A DNA stretch of 64,000 bases from positions 4,030,001 through 4,094,000 of the forward strand of contig WHVD01000001.1 in assembly GCA_015178975.1 (NCBI GenBank). Direction: 5' to 3'. This document shows, in pieces, positions 12,867-23,879 of the stretch; position 1 is the first letter of the stretch; every line of letters starts with the position of its first letter. The notes beneath the pieces are model-generated. The model made no database searches, had not been told where the DNA came from, and saw nothing but the letters and a program-made list of their open reading frames with translations. This DNA is from Hysterangium stoloniferum. Lineage: Eukaryota; Basidiomycota; Agaricomycetes; Hysterangiales; Hysterangiaceae. The position numbers and the translations under genes were made by a program.

Positions 12867-13739
12867 TGTTAAGTTCCAGATCTCAGGGTGGATATTCCGG
12901 GGATTAGTAATGGGAGTATCGGAATATTACCAGAGTACAGATGGACTTGGCTTCAGCTTATGTGCTGCGCCCTCATGCACTCACTCAGGTGTCCATATTT
13001 CAGAGGATGAATATATGTTGGAATGTTTATGGATACTCGGAAGTTCTGGGAGTTCTGGATATCCGGAGTCCAGAGAGTTCTGAAGATTGAGCGTACAGAA
13101 AGACAGAAGAGATACAAACTAATTCGAGATCAAACTAAAGAGTAAGTACATGGCTATGGAAGACTATAGATGTTCCAGTAATTGTACTACAAATCTAGAA
13201 GTATAATAAGACAGATTGGGATGAAGATTCTGAAACAGGAATACAACAAGAACAATAAACAAGCGAATGAATAACTGTTAACCTGTCAGTTACTAAATAC
13301 GGAACAAGGATGAGGTGCAGAAATATGGAAACTATAAATGTTCCATAGTCGGAAGTCAGGTCAGATTTTGAGGTGGATGTCAGAAAGTCGGATCAGAGAC
13401 TTGGGGTGGAAAGTCAGATCAGAGATGGGAGTCTGACTGGGAGTCTGACTGGAAGTCTGACTGGGAGTCTGACCAGAAGTCTGACTGGGAGTCTGACCAG
13501 AAGTCTGACTGGGAGTCTGACCAGAAGTCTGACTGGGAGTCTGACCAGAAGTCTGACTGGGAGTCTGACCAGAAGTCTGACTGGGAGTCTGACCAGAAGT
13601 CTGACTGGAAGTCACCTTGAAGGGATGAGGATCAGGTTTCAGTGGATTCCGGATCTTGATACTGGTCCAGAAGATGGTTTGGGCCCAGAGATAATATCTG
13701 GGAAATACTCCAAAGAGTTTCTGGGAACGGATCTTCACA
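12867..13739 (-). mobile_element. Solo LTR, family C (TSD ATAAC/GTAAC)
   Basis: Starts TGTTAAGTTCC and ends ATCTTCACA. Flanks are ATAAC (12862-12866) and GTAAC (13740-13744). Excision joins CTTATCATAAC to CTCCCAGTTCC, which matches family B at that point. It includes the 24-bp minisatellite at 13430-13612 and the stem-loop at 12949-12971. Confidence 0.8.
13430..13612. repeat. 24-bp minisatellite inside a family C LTR
   Basis: About seven and a half units alternate TCTGACTGGGAG and TCTGACCAGAAG. The shorter family C LTR at 10182 has only a short AGTCAGA run at the matching place, so the array expanded in this copy. Confidence 0.85.
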
Positions 13740-13850
13740 GTAACCTCCCAGTTCCTAGTCAAGTTTATTTGTCACTAATTGGACATTCCCACTCTTACCT
13801 TAGTTCATATTTCAAGATGCCAATAACTAGTATTTAAGTCCAACTGTAAT

Positions 13851-14127
13851 GTAGCTACAAAGCAATCAGAATATCAACTCAGAACTGTTATGTATTTCTC
13901 AGGTTTTTCTATTTTTTTTACAAAATTCCTCATATAAATTGATTATAAAAGAAGTCTAAATGTACTTGTATTGCTATGAAATTCCTGTACAATATTCTGA
14001 AGAATTATCCAGAATTTATGCAATTTACTTGGTATTTTTATATTTAAAATTGACGAAGATATGAGTTTTATTCTTTTTTAACTATATGTCTACAAACTGG
14101 CCACCTGGCGCTTATTACACAATGCAC
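13851..14127. other. AT-rich non-coding interval
   Basis: No gene seen. It lies between the truncated family B LTR and the 19-bp minisatellite and probably belongs to another degenerate element. Confidence 0.5.
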
Positions 14128-14490
14128 GGGAAAGTCGTCACAACAGGTGACAGTCATCACAACAGGTGACAGTCATCACAACAGGTGACAGTCATCACAA
14201 CAGGTGACAGTCATCACAACAGGTGACAGTCATCACAACAGGTGACAGTCATCACAACAGGTGACAGTCATCACAACAGGTGACAGTCATCACAACAGGT
14301 GACAGTCATCACAACAGGTGACAGTCATCACAACAGGTGACAGTCATCACAACAGGTGACAGTCATCACAACAGGTGACAGTCATCACAACAGGTGACAG
14401 TCATCACAACAGGTGACAGTCATCACAACAGGTGACAGTCATCACAACAGGTGACAGTCATCACAACAGGTGACAGTCATCACAGTCATC
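14128..14490. repeat. 19-bp minisatellite
   Basis: About 18 nearly perfect copies of TCACAACAGGTGACAGTCA, ending in a degenerate TCACAGTCATCACAAGGCAC. There are no unique spacers, so this is a plain tandem array. Confidence 0.95.
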
Positions 14491-16346
14491 ACAAGGCACG
14501 TGACAGTCACAAATGCAAGAACATTGTGACACACACGTGATGTGCAGGAAGATTATATAATCATATATGCTACAAAGGAAAGTAGCAGAAACTCCTGGAA
14601 TATTCCAGCAGATTTCAGGTAAAATAGCTAAAAATAGGTAAAACAAGAAGCTAGAATATTCTCCCATGTCTTAGATTTTACTGTATATAAGGAGCTCTGC
14701 TCCACCACTGAAATATAACTCAAATTTAACTAATTCACTACACCACATCTGTGTGTCACTGCAGCAAGCAGCTTAGTCAGGATCCCTGCCACCTCTAGTT
14801 GTCAGGGCAATATATATAATATATATTTTTGCCATTTATTTTTGATTTTAGTTTATTTTAACTAAATCTACATGTAGCAATACAAGCATGGTACGAGAGT
14901 GATTACGTAATCGCATTGCCGCCCGCACGAAAAGCAGTGCGGTGCAGTAACACAGCGATGGTGTCGACATAAGGTCGATGCTGCCACCCAAGACCTGATG
15001 GTCATACAGAGGCGGCCGCGCAGCAACACAGCGACGCGGCGCAATAGCACCACGATGCGATGTAATGGTGGCATGGCGTAAACGATGGTGCCGACATAAC
15101 GCCTACACCCCGACAGACACACAGTGCGAAGCACTGTGTGTCCATGGAGGTGTCCTTGTGCACCGTCACTGCAACAACAGTCGGAGCCTACACAAACGCC
15201 GAAGTGCCGCACAGGATTACATAAGCGCCGAAGTGCAGCTATGCAATGTAAGGTGCATACATGACGTTTTTAGTATTCTTCTTAGATTTTTCATCAATAA
15301 AAAATATTAAATAAATAGTATAAATAGGGGCATGTACATAGTTGATCTTTAGTTTCAATCTCTTAGGAATCCCACTAAAACAAGTGTGATCTCCCCTGTC
15401 ATTGAGCTGTCTCCTCTTCATTTCATATCTCTGTGTTTTATCTTGTGTTTGGTAGCTTTGTTAGTGTTGCCCTAACACTAGTTGAGCTTCTGGCACTAAC
15501 ACAAGATCCATTGCCACCTCTAGTTGAGCTTCTAATAATAATCTTATACCCTTCTCACCTCTAGTTGAGCTTCTGACAAGAGTTCTGTTCCCCCTTCCCA
15601 CCTCTTAATTGAGTAGCTGGCCTTTGTTATTTTTCCACCTCTAGTTGAGTTGTTGGCTATCAATTAAAGTAATAAATATTTTAGGTTGTATTGAGATTAG
15701 AAATACATATATTCTAATTTCTACCCAGTTTTAGGCATAAATAAATACTGAGAATATCCTTACAAGATCCTTAAGACTACATTAAGATCCTGATAAGTTA
15801 GTATCACAGTAGACCCTGTAGGTTAGTGTAAATAAAGCATATATTAGCCAAATAGTGTTTTATTCTATATCTAATCTTTTGACCTGTTTATAAATATTTT
15901 TACTGTTTGATAAATAGTATAAAATATATATAAACTAGCTAGAATTGAAGTCGAATCTAGTTTCAGAATCAGTGAATTGTTATTCATATTTTAGTAGTTG
16001 TTTTCACAGAAAAAGAACAGCTTGCAAAAGCAGCTCTCAAAACCTTCTTTGCGAAGTTGGGTGCATATATTCAAGTAAACTCTTGACTTCAGGGGTTCTA
16101 AGTCTATTCAGGCTGCCACTGATTAATATCAAATACTTAAATTATTTTACCTTGCAATGAATTGAGTATTTGCACATTTTGATAGAGCACTGGACTCCTT
16201 TTTCAGAAGATAGTATTAAAATAAGGCTAATACATCATAAGAACACTTGTATACATCTCTCATAGTCTTGCTTGAAATATCCCGCTCTCTGCCTCTGCTT
16301 GCACTCCCTCACCCTCGGTTTCCGACCCTTCGACCCAACCCTCAAC
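14491..16346. other. Non-coding repeat debris
   Basis: 14660-14820 holds a TATA-like stretch (TATATAAGG) and an ACCTCTAGTTG motif. 15470-15660 repeats CACCTCTAGTTGAGCTTCTG four to five times with variation. 14900-15240 is a GC-richer block of GCAGTAACACAG-like repeats. No reading frame looks like a protein. It may be the remains of one or more LTR elements of a family not seen elsewhere here. Confidence 0.5.
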
Positions 16347-16802
16347 TGATAGTCCATTCCATGCATATGTATATCATTGGCACCTCTAAATACATATGTA
16401 TTACTTCAGAATGGATCTGTCAATCTGGACAGATTTCTACTTGATTCAACATACCCAGAATATATAGGGGGTTTTACTTAATAAAGACAGCTGTGGTATG
16501 AAAAATTTCCAATAATATTTTACATATTTTACATGGAATAACTACATTACAACTTTTAAAAAACAAAGTACTAATAAAAGTATTAGTAGGCATCTGTAAA
16601 AGGAAGGAAATTATATACAATGGAATTTGTTAAATAACTATGGGTTGTATAAGATGTAATATGGAGAACTATTTCTGATGGTTGTTTTTTGATGATATAA
16701 TTGTTTCAGAATAGATATCACTATTTAAAGATGGAGTTTTGTAAAAATAAGACTTTTATTAGTAAATATTAGAGATTATAGTAATTATAAACACCCTCCA
16801 GA
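16347..16802. repeat. 450-bp direct repeat, left copy
   Basis: About 450 bp starting GATAGTCCATTCCATGCATA match 22192-22640 in the same orientation (first 110 bp almost identical, then more diverged). The pair flanks the second Copia skeleton and may be its LTRs. I could not find a matching target-site duplication. Confidence 0.7.
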
Positions 16803-17129
16803 GGTGATTTGATGTATAATCCTCCTTTAATCAATAGGGGAAAGCTTGGAAGGACATCCTCCTTTCAGGTTTTATTTGTCCATGTCCATCTCCTGACCAA
16901 TTCTACTTATTAGTAGACTTGCTAAGACCTATTATAGAGGCCACATTCCTATTGGAGAGTCCATTTTGGAGGAGAAATAGCTTTCATGATGAGAATAATA
17001 GTTGAAATGTGACTGTGACAGTCACATATCAATTAGAACATTGAATATATGTCACATGATTTATTTTGGAATTTTTCCATTCCTCTAGTGGATGTTATGA
17101 TAGAGTAAAATCAGTGAAAAGAGCAGGGG
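16803..17129. other. Non-coding interval
   Basis: AT-rich sequence with scattered CCTCC motifs and no gene. It lies between the direct repeat and the family A solo LTR. Confidence 0.5.
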
Positions 17130-17939
17130 TGTTAAGTTATGTGCGGAACTTAGCAGAGGGTTTTCAGAGAAACCCACAGGAAAGCTGGTAGGACTTGGCT
17201 TCAGCTTATAGGCTGCGCCCTCATGGGATTGTGTCATCCAATATCAGATGGGCAGATGGGAATCCTGGGGAGTCTGGGAGTAGTTGGAGGTCGAGGGGTC
17301 GGGTGGTGATGAGTTGGAGGTTGAGTGATAGATAGGTCAGAGCCCATGGGCTCCGATGAGGTAAAGAGCAGTGTGTTTCAAAGAGGAGTTTAGAGCAGAA
17401 AATATACTGAGATTACTGGGGAGAATATAAGCTGATTTTCTGACTGGATTGTATGTACAACATCTGCCAGACTATATAGACTGTGGAATGTATAACATAC
17501 CAAATCCAGTAATAATGAAATCCAAACTGGGAAACATGAAATGAGATAAGTAAACACCAAGTTTGGTGTTAGGAACAGAATGGAACAGAGTGGAGTCCGA
17601 ATTGTGACAGGTCATTAGACCATAACAGGAATGGGGCAGAAACAGAGTCTGAATCGTGACAGGTCATTTGACCATAATGGGAATGGGGCTCAGTTAGAGA
17701 GCTGACGGGTATTCCGAGTGGAGTCCAGTAACTGATGCATGGGACAGGGTCGGAGATAGACAGGTGTGGGCTCCAGTGGGTATTCCAGTGACTGGTACAT
17801 GAAGTAATGAAGGTCGAGCATGGACAAGTCTGACATCCAGAGTCCAGTGGGTATTCCGGTAAACTGATAATTGGTGTGGGTAGGGTGCAGGTGCATATAG
17901 GGTAGTGCCCAGAGTCCGACGGGTTTTCTGGTCATAACA
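17130..17939 (-). mobile_element. Solo LTR, family A (TSD AGGGG)
   Basis: An 810-bp LTR reading TGTTAAGTTA ... GGTCATAACA, flanked by perfect AGGGG at 17125-17129 and 17940-17944. The stem-loop is at 17197-17219. It landed in the terminus of the small inverted-repeat element at 17940-18145. Confidence 0.9.
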
Positions 17940-18145
17940 AGGGGACAAAACTGTCCCAATGATTGGTTATTTCTAAATATTCACTGTGACACCAATTTCT
18001 ATCAATATTATTTAAGACTTGGGAATATCAACGTTAATATGCTAGGGCATCTGCTAGAATATTTTCACCATTTTAGTAAATTTATGTGATCAGTTATACA
18101 ACATTTAATAGGAATTATCAAAACATTGGGACAGTTTTGTCCCCT
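17940..18145. mobile_element. 206-bp terminal-inverted-repeat element (MITE-like)
   Basis: The two ends are perfect 22-bp inverted repeats: 17940-17961 starts AGGGGACAAAACTGTCCC and 18124-18145 is its reverse complement. The interior is AT-rich and non-coding. It sits in the RNase H frame of Copia 2, which diverges from the family pattern after IAATYS exactly at 18145. The host duplication on the left is unclear because an LTR was later inserted at that end. Confidence 0.75.
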
Positions 18146-21100
18146 ACTATATGTAGCTGCAATGAATTTAGCTTCAGTGCTAGATAAAGTTACAAACCTT
18201 TGTTTGTTTGAACTCCAAGAGAATGCTCCACCATTTAATAGAAAACAATAGCCTGACATTGAATGTCGATCTGGTTGTTGTCTCCAATCTGCATCTGTGT
18301 ATCCCATTATGCCATTCTCGTTTCTTCCCAATGTTAATCTGAAGTCTTGTGTTCCTTTCAAATACTTTAGTATTCTTTTTGTTGCTTCCCAATGTGCTCG
18401 TCCCGGATTCTCCATAAATTGAGATAAAATAGATACTGCAAAAGCTATATCTCACCTGGTACCCATTGCAGCCCACATTAGTGAACCAATGGCTTCACAA
18501 TATGGAATGTTCTTCATATCTTCACATTCTTTTGGTGTATTAGGACATTGTTCCTTTGATAGTAAGTTTGGGGTCCATAGGTAGTGTGACTGGGGGCTGC
18601 CTCTTGTAAATTGAATCATTTGATAATTATGTAAGTCGATGTATGTATGCAGTTAGTCTAAATGAGATTGTATGCACTTTTATATCATATTTGACTTCTA
18701 TATTTAGTAACCAATGCAATTCACCCATACCCTTCATTTTGAAATGCGATTTGAATTGCTCCTTTGTTTGAATTATTCCTTTGTTCATATTTGCAGTGAG
18801 GGTGAGATCGTCCACGGCTACCACAATAATGATAATACTGTGTTTCTGTTAAGAGCAGAAACTGACAGATGTCGGCTGGCCAACAGGGACCGAACGGAAG
18901 GACTTGGCTTCAGCTTATGTGCTGCGCCCTCGCAAGTTACCGTCAGGTGTCCTTAAATTTCGGGCAGGCGAAAACTAGTCCTGTCAAGTAAACCTCTCGG
19001 TAAACTACCGATCGGAAACCGAAGGATAAGTCGAGGGTTGGGCTGAGGGGTCAGAGACCAAGAGTCGGAGACTGAGATGGTCAGAGACTAGAGGTTGAAG
19101 TCGTAAATGTAGGTTGAATCGTAAATCAGATGGAGTCGGAATGTGGTGGTCGTGAATAGATAATGGAGTCGGAAATTAGAGGGTATCTAAGTCAATCTAA
19201 GTCGATATTCTAAGTCGATATTCTGATTGTCTAATAACTACATTTACAGTGGGTTTATATATGAGTTATCGGCATCTAGAAACTACTAACTAAGGGAAGA
19301 GCGGAAAACGGCATTGACAAATAAGCTTGACTAGGAACCAGAAGGTTACGATAAGATCGGAAGCCGAGATTTAGCCGAGAGCGGGATTACGAGAAAAGGG
19401 AATAGTCCATGGGCTACAGGTATATATGGGCATATGTGAAACATAGAGTAAAACGGATCATCATAATGAAAGGGGACGTATCAAAGTATAACCAGATGGT
19501 AGAGTATATTTTGACAGGGGCGTAAATGGGGTTTGATTGCCGTGAAGGTATACGTCAGCGTTGGTGTTCCGAAGTTTGCCGAAATGATGACTTGATCAAT
19601 AACTTGGAACATCGATAGACCGTAGTATTCTCGGAGACCATCGGGTTGCGACATGGGTTACGACACGGTCGTAACAGTTTCATTCATTTGTAGAATACAG
19701 CTGGATTGGAGAGTGAGCAAGTAAATCCCATTTGATTCATCACCTTGCTGAGTAGTTTGTACCATTCTCTGCCTGATTGCTTTAAACCATATAGAGCTTT
19801 CTTTAATTTGAGTACTTTTGATGGTGGACCTTGAGGAAACCCTGGTGGTTGGTGTATATACACCATTTCTGTAAGTTCTGCATTTAAATATGCATTGTTG
19901 ATGTCTATTTGCTCTATAGGCCAGGTGTTCTGCTGCTATGCCTGTTATAAGCCTCAGTGAGGCTAGATGAACTATAGGGGAAAATGTCTCCTCATAGTCT
20001 GTTCCGAATACTTGAGTGAACCCTTGGGCTACTAGTCGTGCTTTGTATGTGGTAATATTTCCATTTGCATCCCATTTTATCCTTAGCATCATTTAGAACT
20101 GACTATGTTGACTCTTTGGGTTTGTCAACAAGTTCCCAGGTGCCCAAATTGTGTAAGGCCTTCAATTCCTTTAAAAATGTCAGCTTCCACAATGGCCAAT
20201 CCTCTCCTCTCATAGGATCTTCTACTGTAGTTGGTACTCCTTCTTGAAGGTTTGCTGGCATCCCTATAGTCCCTGAGCTCTCACCATCCATGCCATCTAT
20301 AAAATCGATTCATTCTAGCAGGCTGTAGGTGTCTGCATATGAAATGTTTTTATCAATTGTAATCGGTGGGTCACTTGAGTTACTTTCCCATGATATTGAA
20401 TCTTCATTGAAATCATTTTCATTTTCTAAAATAATGCATGTAGCTTTTCCAAGTTCTTCTGGTACTTGCAGTCCTGGAGGGAATTCAATCTGACTGGGAC
20501 CTGCAGTACCTTCCCCTTGTTTGAGATGGCACATATAATTGGATGGAAATCTGGTTCTCATGCTTCATCTCAGTTGCTCTTGAGGTAAAGATTCTGTGGT
20601 CTCTGGTAGCTCTGGAGTGTCAGTATAAGGTGATTGGGGCAATGGCACATCTGTGGGTTCTTGAGAAAGAATTTTGTTTTTAAGTTCATTTGTTCTGTGC
20701 TCTGAATCCCTTCCTGATATAAGTATAGGTGCTTTGCTTTGCCTAGGAAATGCCACATTTCATTCTACAGTCACGGTTCATTTTTCTGCCCAATATATGT
20801 GGTGTCCTTCACTGTTAAAGCTGTACCTGACCCAATAGCCCTCTTTTGCTTTGGGTCCTAGCTTACCACCCTCTGGATCCATCCTCACATACACAGTTTC
20901 TCCCCATTCTGGTAAGTCACTTAAGTTTGGCTTCTTGTTGTGAATTAGCTCGTATGGCATTTTTCCATCAAGAGCTGATGTTGCTGTTCTGTTTTTTAGA
21001 TACACTGTATGTTGTATGCACTCACCCCATAGGAGCTTGGGCAGATTGGCAGTGATGAGCATCGATCGGGTGTGTTTGACTAGTGTTCAATTTAGTCTTT

Positions 21101-21965
21101 CTGCGACACCATTCTGTTGGGGAGTATCATGAACAGTTAATTGCTGGAGTGTTCCTTGTGAGGATAGATAGTCTTTGAACTCATTAGATGTACATATATC
21201 CACCTCCATTGTCCGATTGTAACTTAATTGTAATGTTCCTTTGTTGTTTTAGGAATGCCCTGTACATCTTGTATTTCTGAAATGCTTCTCCTTTTGTTTT
21301 CATCAGGTAGGTTCTTGTTTCTCTTGTAAAATCATCAGTGAATGATATATACCATTTACAGTCTCTGATGGTCTGAACTTCAGATGGCCCCCACACATTG
21401 GTGTGTATCTTCTGGCCTTGAAACTTCGCTGATTCCAATTTACGGACATTTGGGATTGGTTCTTGAGTGATCTCTCCTTTTATACAAGCTTCACAAAACT
21501 CGATAGGCCTTGAGTTGTCTAGTGTAATTCCTTCAATTGCCCCATTTTTTGACCATTTGCTTCACAGCAGCTGGTGCTATGTGTCCCATGCATGTATGCA
21601 TTCGTTTATACTCATCATGGTGTATGATTCATCTTGTAGATTATTGGCTTCATATCTGATATAGCTTATTTGATAGAGACCATTGGTTTGGTTGATCTGT
21701 CCGCATATACCTCCCTTTGGATTTCAAAGAGTGCATTTCCCATTGCCAAATGTGCATGTGAACCCGTTTTTATCACAGCATGCAATGGAAACTAGAGTAA
21801 AAGCCAATTCAGTTGAGTACAACACATCTTGCAATGTAACATGAGTTGACTTGTTGCCATTTGGCACTTGTATGCACATATTGCTGATCCCTGTGGCTAG
21901 GAATTCTGTTTTGTCAGTGGTACAAATCTTTCAAGGTGGATGCATTGCTTTGAAGTTTGAGAATA
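18146..21965 (-). pseudogene. Copia retrotransposon 2 (integrase, RT, RNase H), degenerate
   Basis: Minus-strand order: 21965 to about 21440 is a GAG-pre-integrase-like stretch. 21438-21184 is the integrase core (KIHTNVWGPSEVQT, SDNGGGYM). 21062-20778 is the integrase C-part (NLPKLLWGECIQHTVYLKNR, ending WVRYSFNSEGHHIYW). 20756-20103 is the linker into RT (LKALHNLGTWELVDKP). 20092-19677 is the RT N-half ([20 protein letters not shown], then in a second frame QPPGF and [14 protein letters not shown]). 18824-18627 is the RT C-half with the YVDD box changed to VAVDDL. 18415-18146 is RNase H (GYTDADW, TLSSTEAKFIAATYS). Frameshifts separate nearly every block. A family B LTR (18847-19676) splits RT and a 206-bp element ends RNase H. 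Gag is missing. Confidence 0.9.
18847..19676 (-). mobile_element. Solo LTR, family B (TSD GTTTC)
   Basis: An 830-bp LTR, TGTTAAGAGC ... CGGTCGTAACA, with perfect GTTTC at 18842-18846 and 19677-19681. A TATATAAA on the minus strand lies at 19254-19262 and the stem-loop at 18906-18928. It splits the reverse transcriptase of Copia 2. Confidence 0.92.
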
Positions 21966-22191
21966 AGGAGGATATCTGAAAACTATTAAGTATGCCAAAT
22001 TCTAATATACTCTAAAGGTAATTTAAACATCTGGGATGTGATTCAAACATAATTTGGTTTTTAAAACTTTCAAAAAGTTTTAAACTCTCTCATACATTAC
22101 AAACTAAAGAATCTTTCTGGACACGAGTAGACAATAAAAAAAATTAGTAGTTTGAAACACTAATACTTTTAAAAAATAGATACCTTTAGAT
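21966..22191. other. AT-rich non-coding interval
   Basis: No gene seen. It lies where the 5' leader and gag of Copia 2 would be expected if the direct repeats were its LTRs. Confidence 0.5.
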
Positions 22192-22640
22192 AGTCCATTC
22201 CATGCATATGTATATCATTGGCACCTCTAAATACATATGTATTACTTCGGAATAGATCTGTCAATCTGAACAGATTTCTACTTGATTCAACATACCCAGA
22301 ATATATAGGTGGTTTCACTTAATCAAGAAAGCCATAGGATGAAAAATCCCCAATGATATTTCACATATTTTTCTAGGAAATAACTACAGTTTAGCTTTTA
22401 AAAAACAAATTAACAACAAAAGTATTAGCAAGTATTTACATAACTTGGAAACCCATATACAATAGGTTCTATTAATGACTCTGAATTGTTTAAAATGTAA
22501 TATGGAGAATTGTTTTTTATGGTTGGTGGTTAATAATATAATACTCTCAGAGGATATATGACTATTTAAAGATGGAGTTTTGTAGCAATATTGCTTTTAT
22601 TAGTAAACATCTGATATTATGATGATTATGGACAACCTCC
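22192..22640. repeat. 450-bp direct repeat, right copy
   Basis: Partner of 16347-16802, in the same orientation. It starts GATAGTCCATTCC and ends near TATGGACAACCTCC. Confidence 0.7.
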
Positions 22641-22803
22641 TTTCTAGTGCTCACACAGCACACTTCGACTCTCAGTTCACTTAGTAACAGATGAGTCAAG
22701 TATCCATCCTTTCAACCCTCTGTCCTTTCATAACCTTTGGGTTTTCCTTGGAAACCCAAGGACCTCATTGGTTATGACCCAGACTCCACAGGACCCCAAC
22801 TCC

Positions 22804-23794
22804 CATGCCTCTCCATGCCTCTCCATGCCTCTCCATGCCTCTCCATGCCTCTCCATGCCTCTCCATGCCTCTCCATGCCTCTCCATGCCTCTCCATGCCT
22901 CTCCATGCCTCTCCATGCCTCTCCATGCCTCTCCATGCCTCTCCATGCCTCTCCATGCCTCTCCATGCCTCCTCCATGCCTCTCCATGCCTCTCCATGCC
23001 TCTCCATGCCTCTCCATGCCTCTCCATGCCTCTCCATGCCTCTCCATGCCTCTCCATGCCTCTCCATGCCTCTCCATGCCTCTCCATGCCTCTCCATGCC
23101 TCTCCATGCCTCTCCATGCCTCTCCATGCCTCTCCATGCCTCTCCATGCCTCTCCATGCCTCTCCATGCCTCTCCTCTCCATGCCTCTCCATGCCTCTCC
23201 ATGCCTCTCCATGCCTCTCCATGCCTCTCCATGCCTCTCCATGCCTCTCCATGCCTCTCCATGCCTCTCCATGCCTCTCCATGCCTCTCCATGCCTCTCC
23301 ATGCCTCTCCATGCCTCTCCATGCCTCTCCATGCCTCTCCATGCCTCTCCATGCCTCTCCATGCCTCTCCATGCCTCTCCATGCCTCTCCATGCCTCTCC
23401 ATGCCTCTCCATGCCTCTCCATGCCTCTCCATGCCTCTCCATGCCTCTCCATGCCTCTCCATGCCTCTCCATGCCTCTCCATGCCTCTCCATGCCTCTCC
23501 ATGCCTCTCCATGCCTCTCCATGCCTCTCCATGCCTCTCCATGCCTCTCCATGCCTCTCCATGCCTCTCCATGCCTCTCCATGCCTCTCCATGCCTCTCC
23601 ATGCCTCTCCATGCCTCTCCATGCCTCTCCATGCCTCTCCATGCCTCTCCATGCCTCTCCATGCCTCTCCATGCCTCTCCATGCCTCTCCATGCCTCTCC
23701 ATGCCTCTCCATGCCTCTCCATGCCTCTCCATGCCTCTCCATGCCTCTCCATGCCTCTCCATGCCTCTCCATGCCTCTCCATGCCTCTCCATGC
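22804..23794. repeat. 10-bp minisatellite of about 99 units
   Basis: CTCCATGCCT is repeated almost without error for about 990 bp. Only two units break phase: an extra base at about 22971 (CCTCCTCC) and a 5-bp gain at about 23173 (CTCCTCTCC). Three units make 30 bp without a stop in any frame, so all six frames read through as artefactual HASPCLSMPL or MERHGEAWRG repeats. Flanks 22641-22803 and 23795-23879 show no gene. Confidence 0.97.
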
Positions 23795-23879
23795 TCTCTG
23801 CCATAAGGGGACTTACCTCCTCAGATCCCACAGACCTCTCCAACTCGCCATTCTCCATGAAGCCCATAGACCATGTAGG

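Larger units (their letters stand above)
12550..13850 (+). mobile_element. LTR family B, truncated, interrupted by family C
   Basis: 12550-12866 and 13745 to about 13850 align in order with the reverse complement of the full family B LTR at 18847-19676 (landmarks CCCATTTACGCCCCTGTCAA, GATGATCCG, CCCATATATAC, GTTCCTAGTCAAG). A weak match to the next part of family B reappears at about 16260-16346, so a further insertion may split it. Confidence 0.75.

Noticed and set aside
14128-14490. Regular short repeats resembling a CRISPR array (also 13430-13612, 22804-23794 and 57091-57335)
   Set aside because: The units are directly adjacent with no unique spacers, there are no cas genes, and the genome is fungal. 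They are minisatellites.
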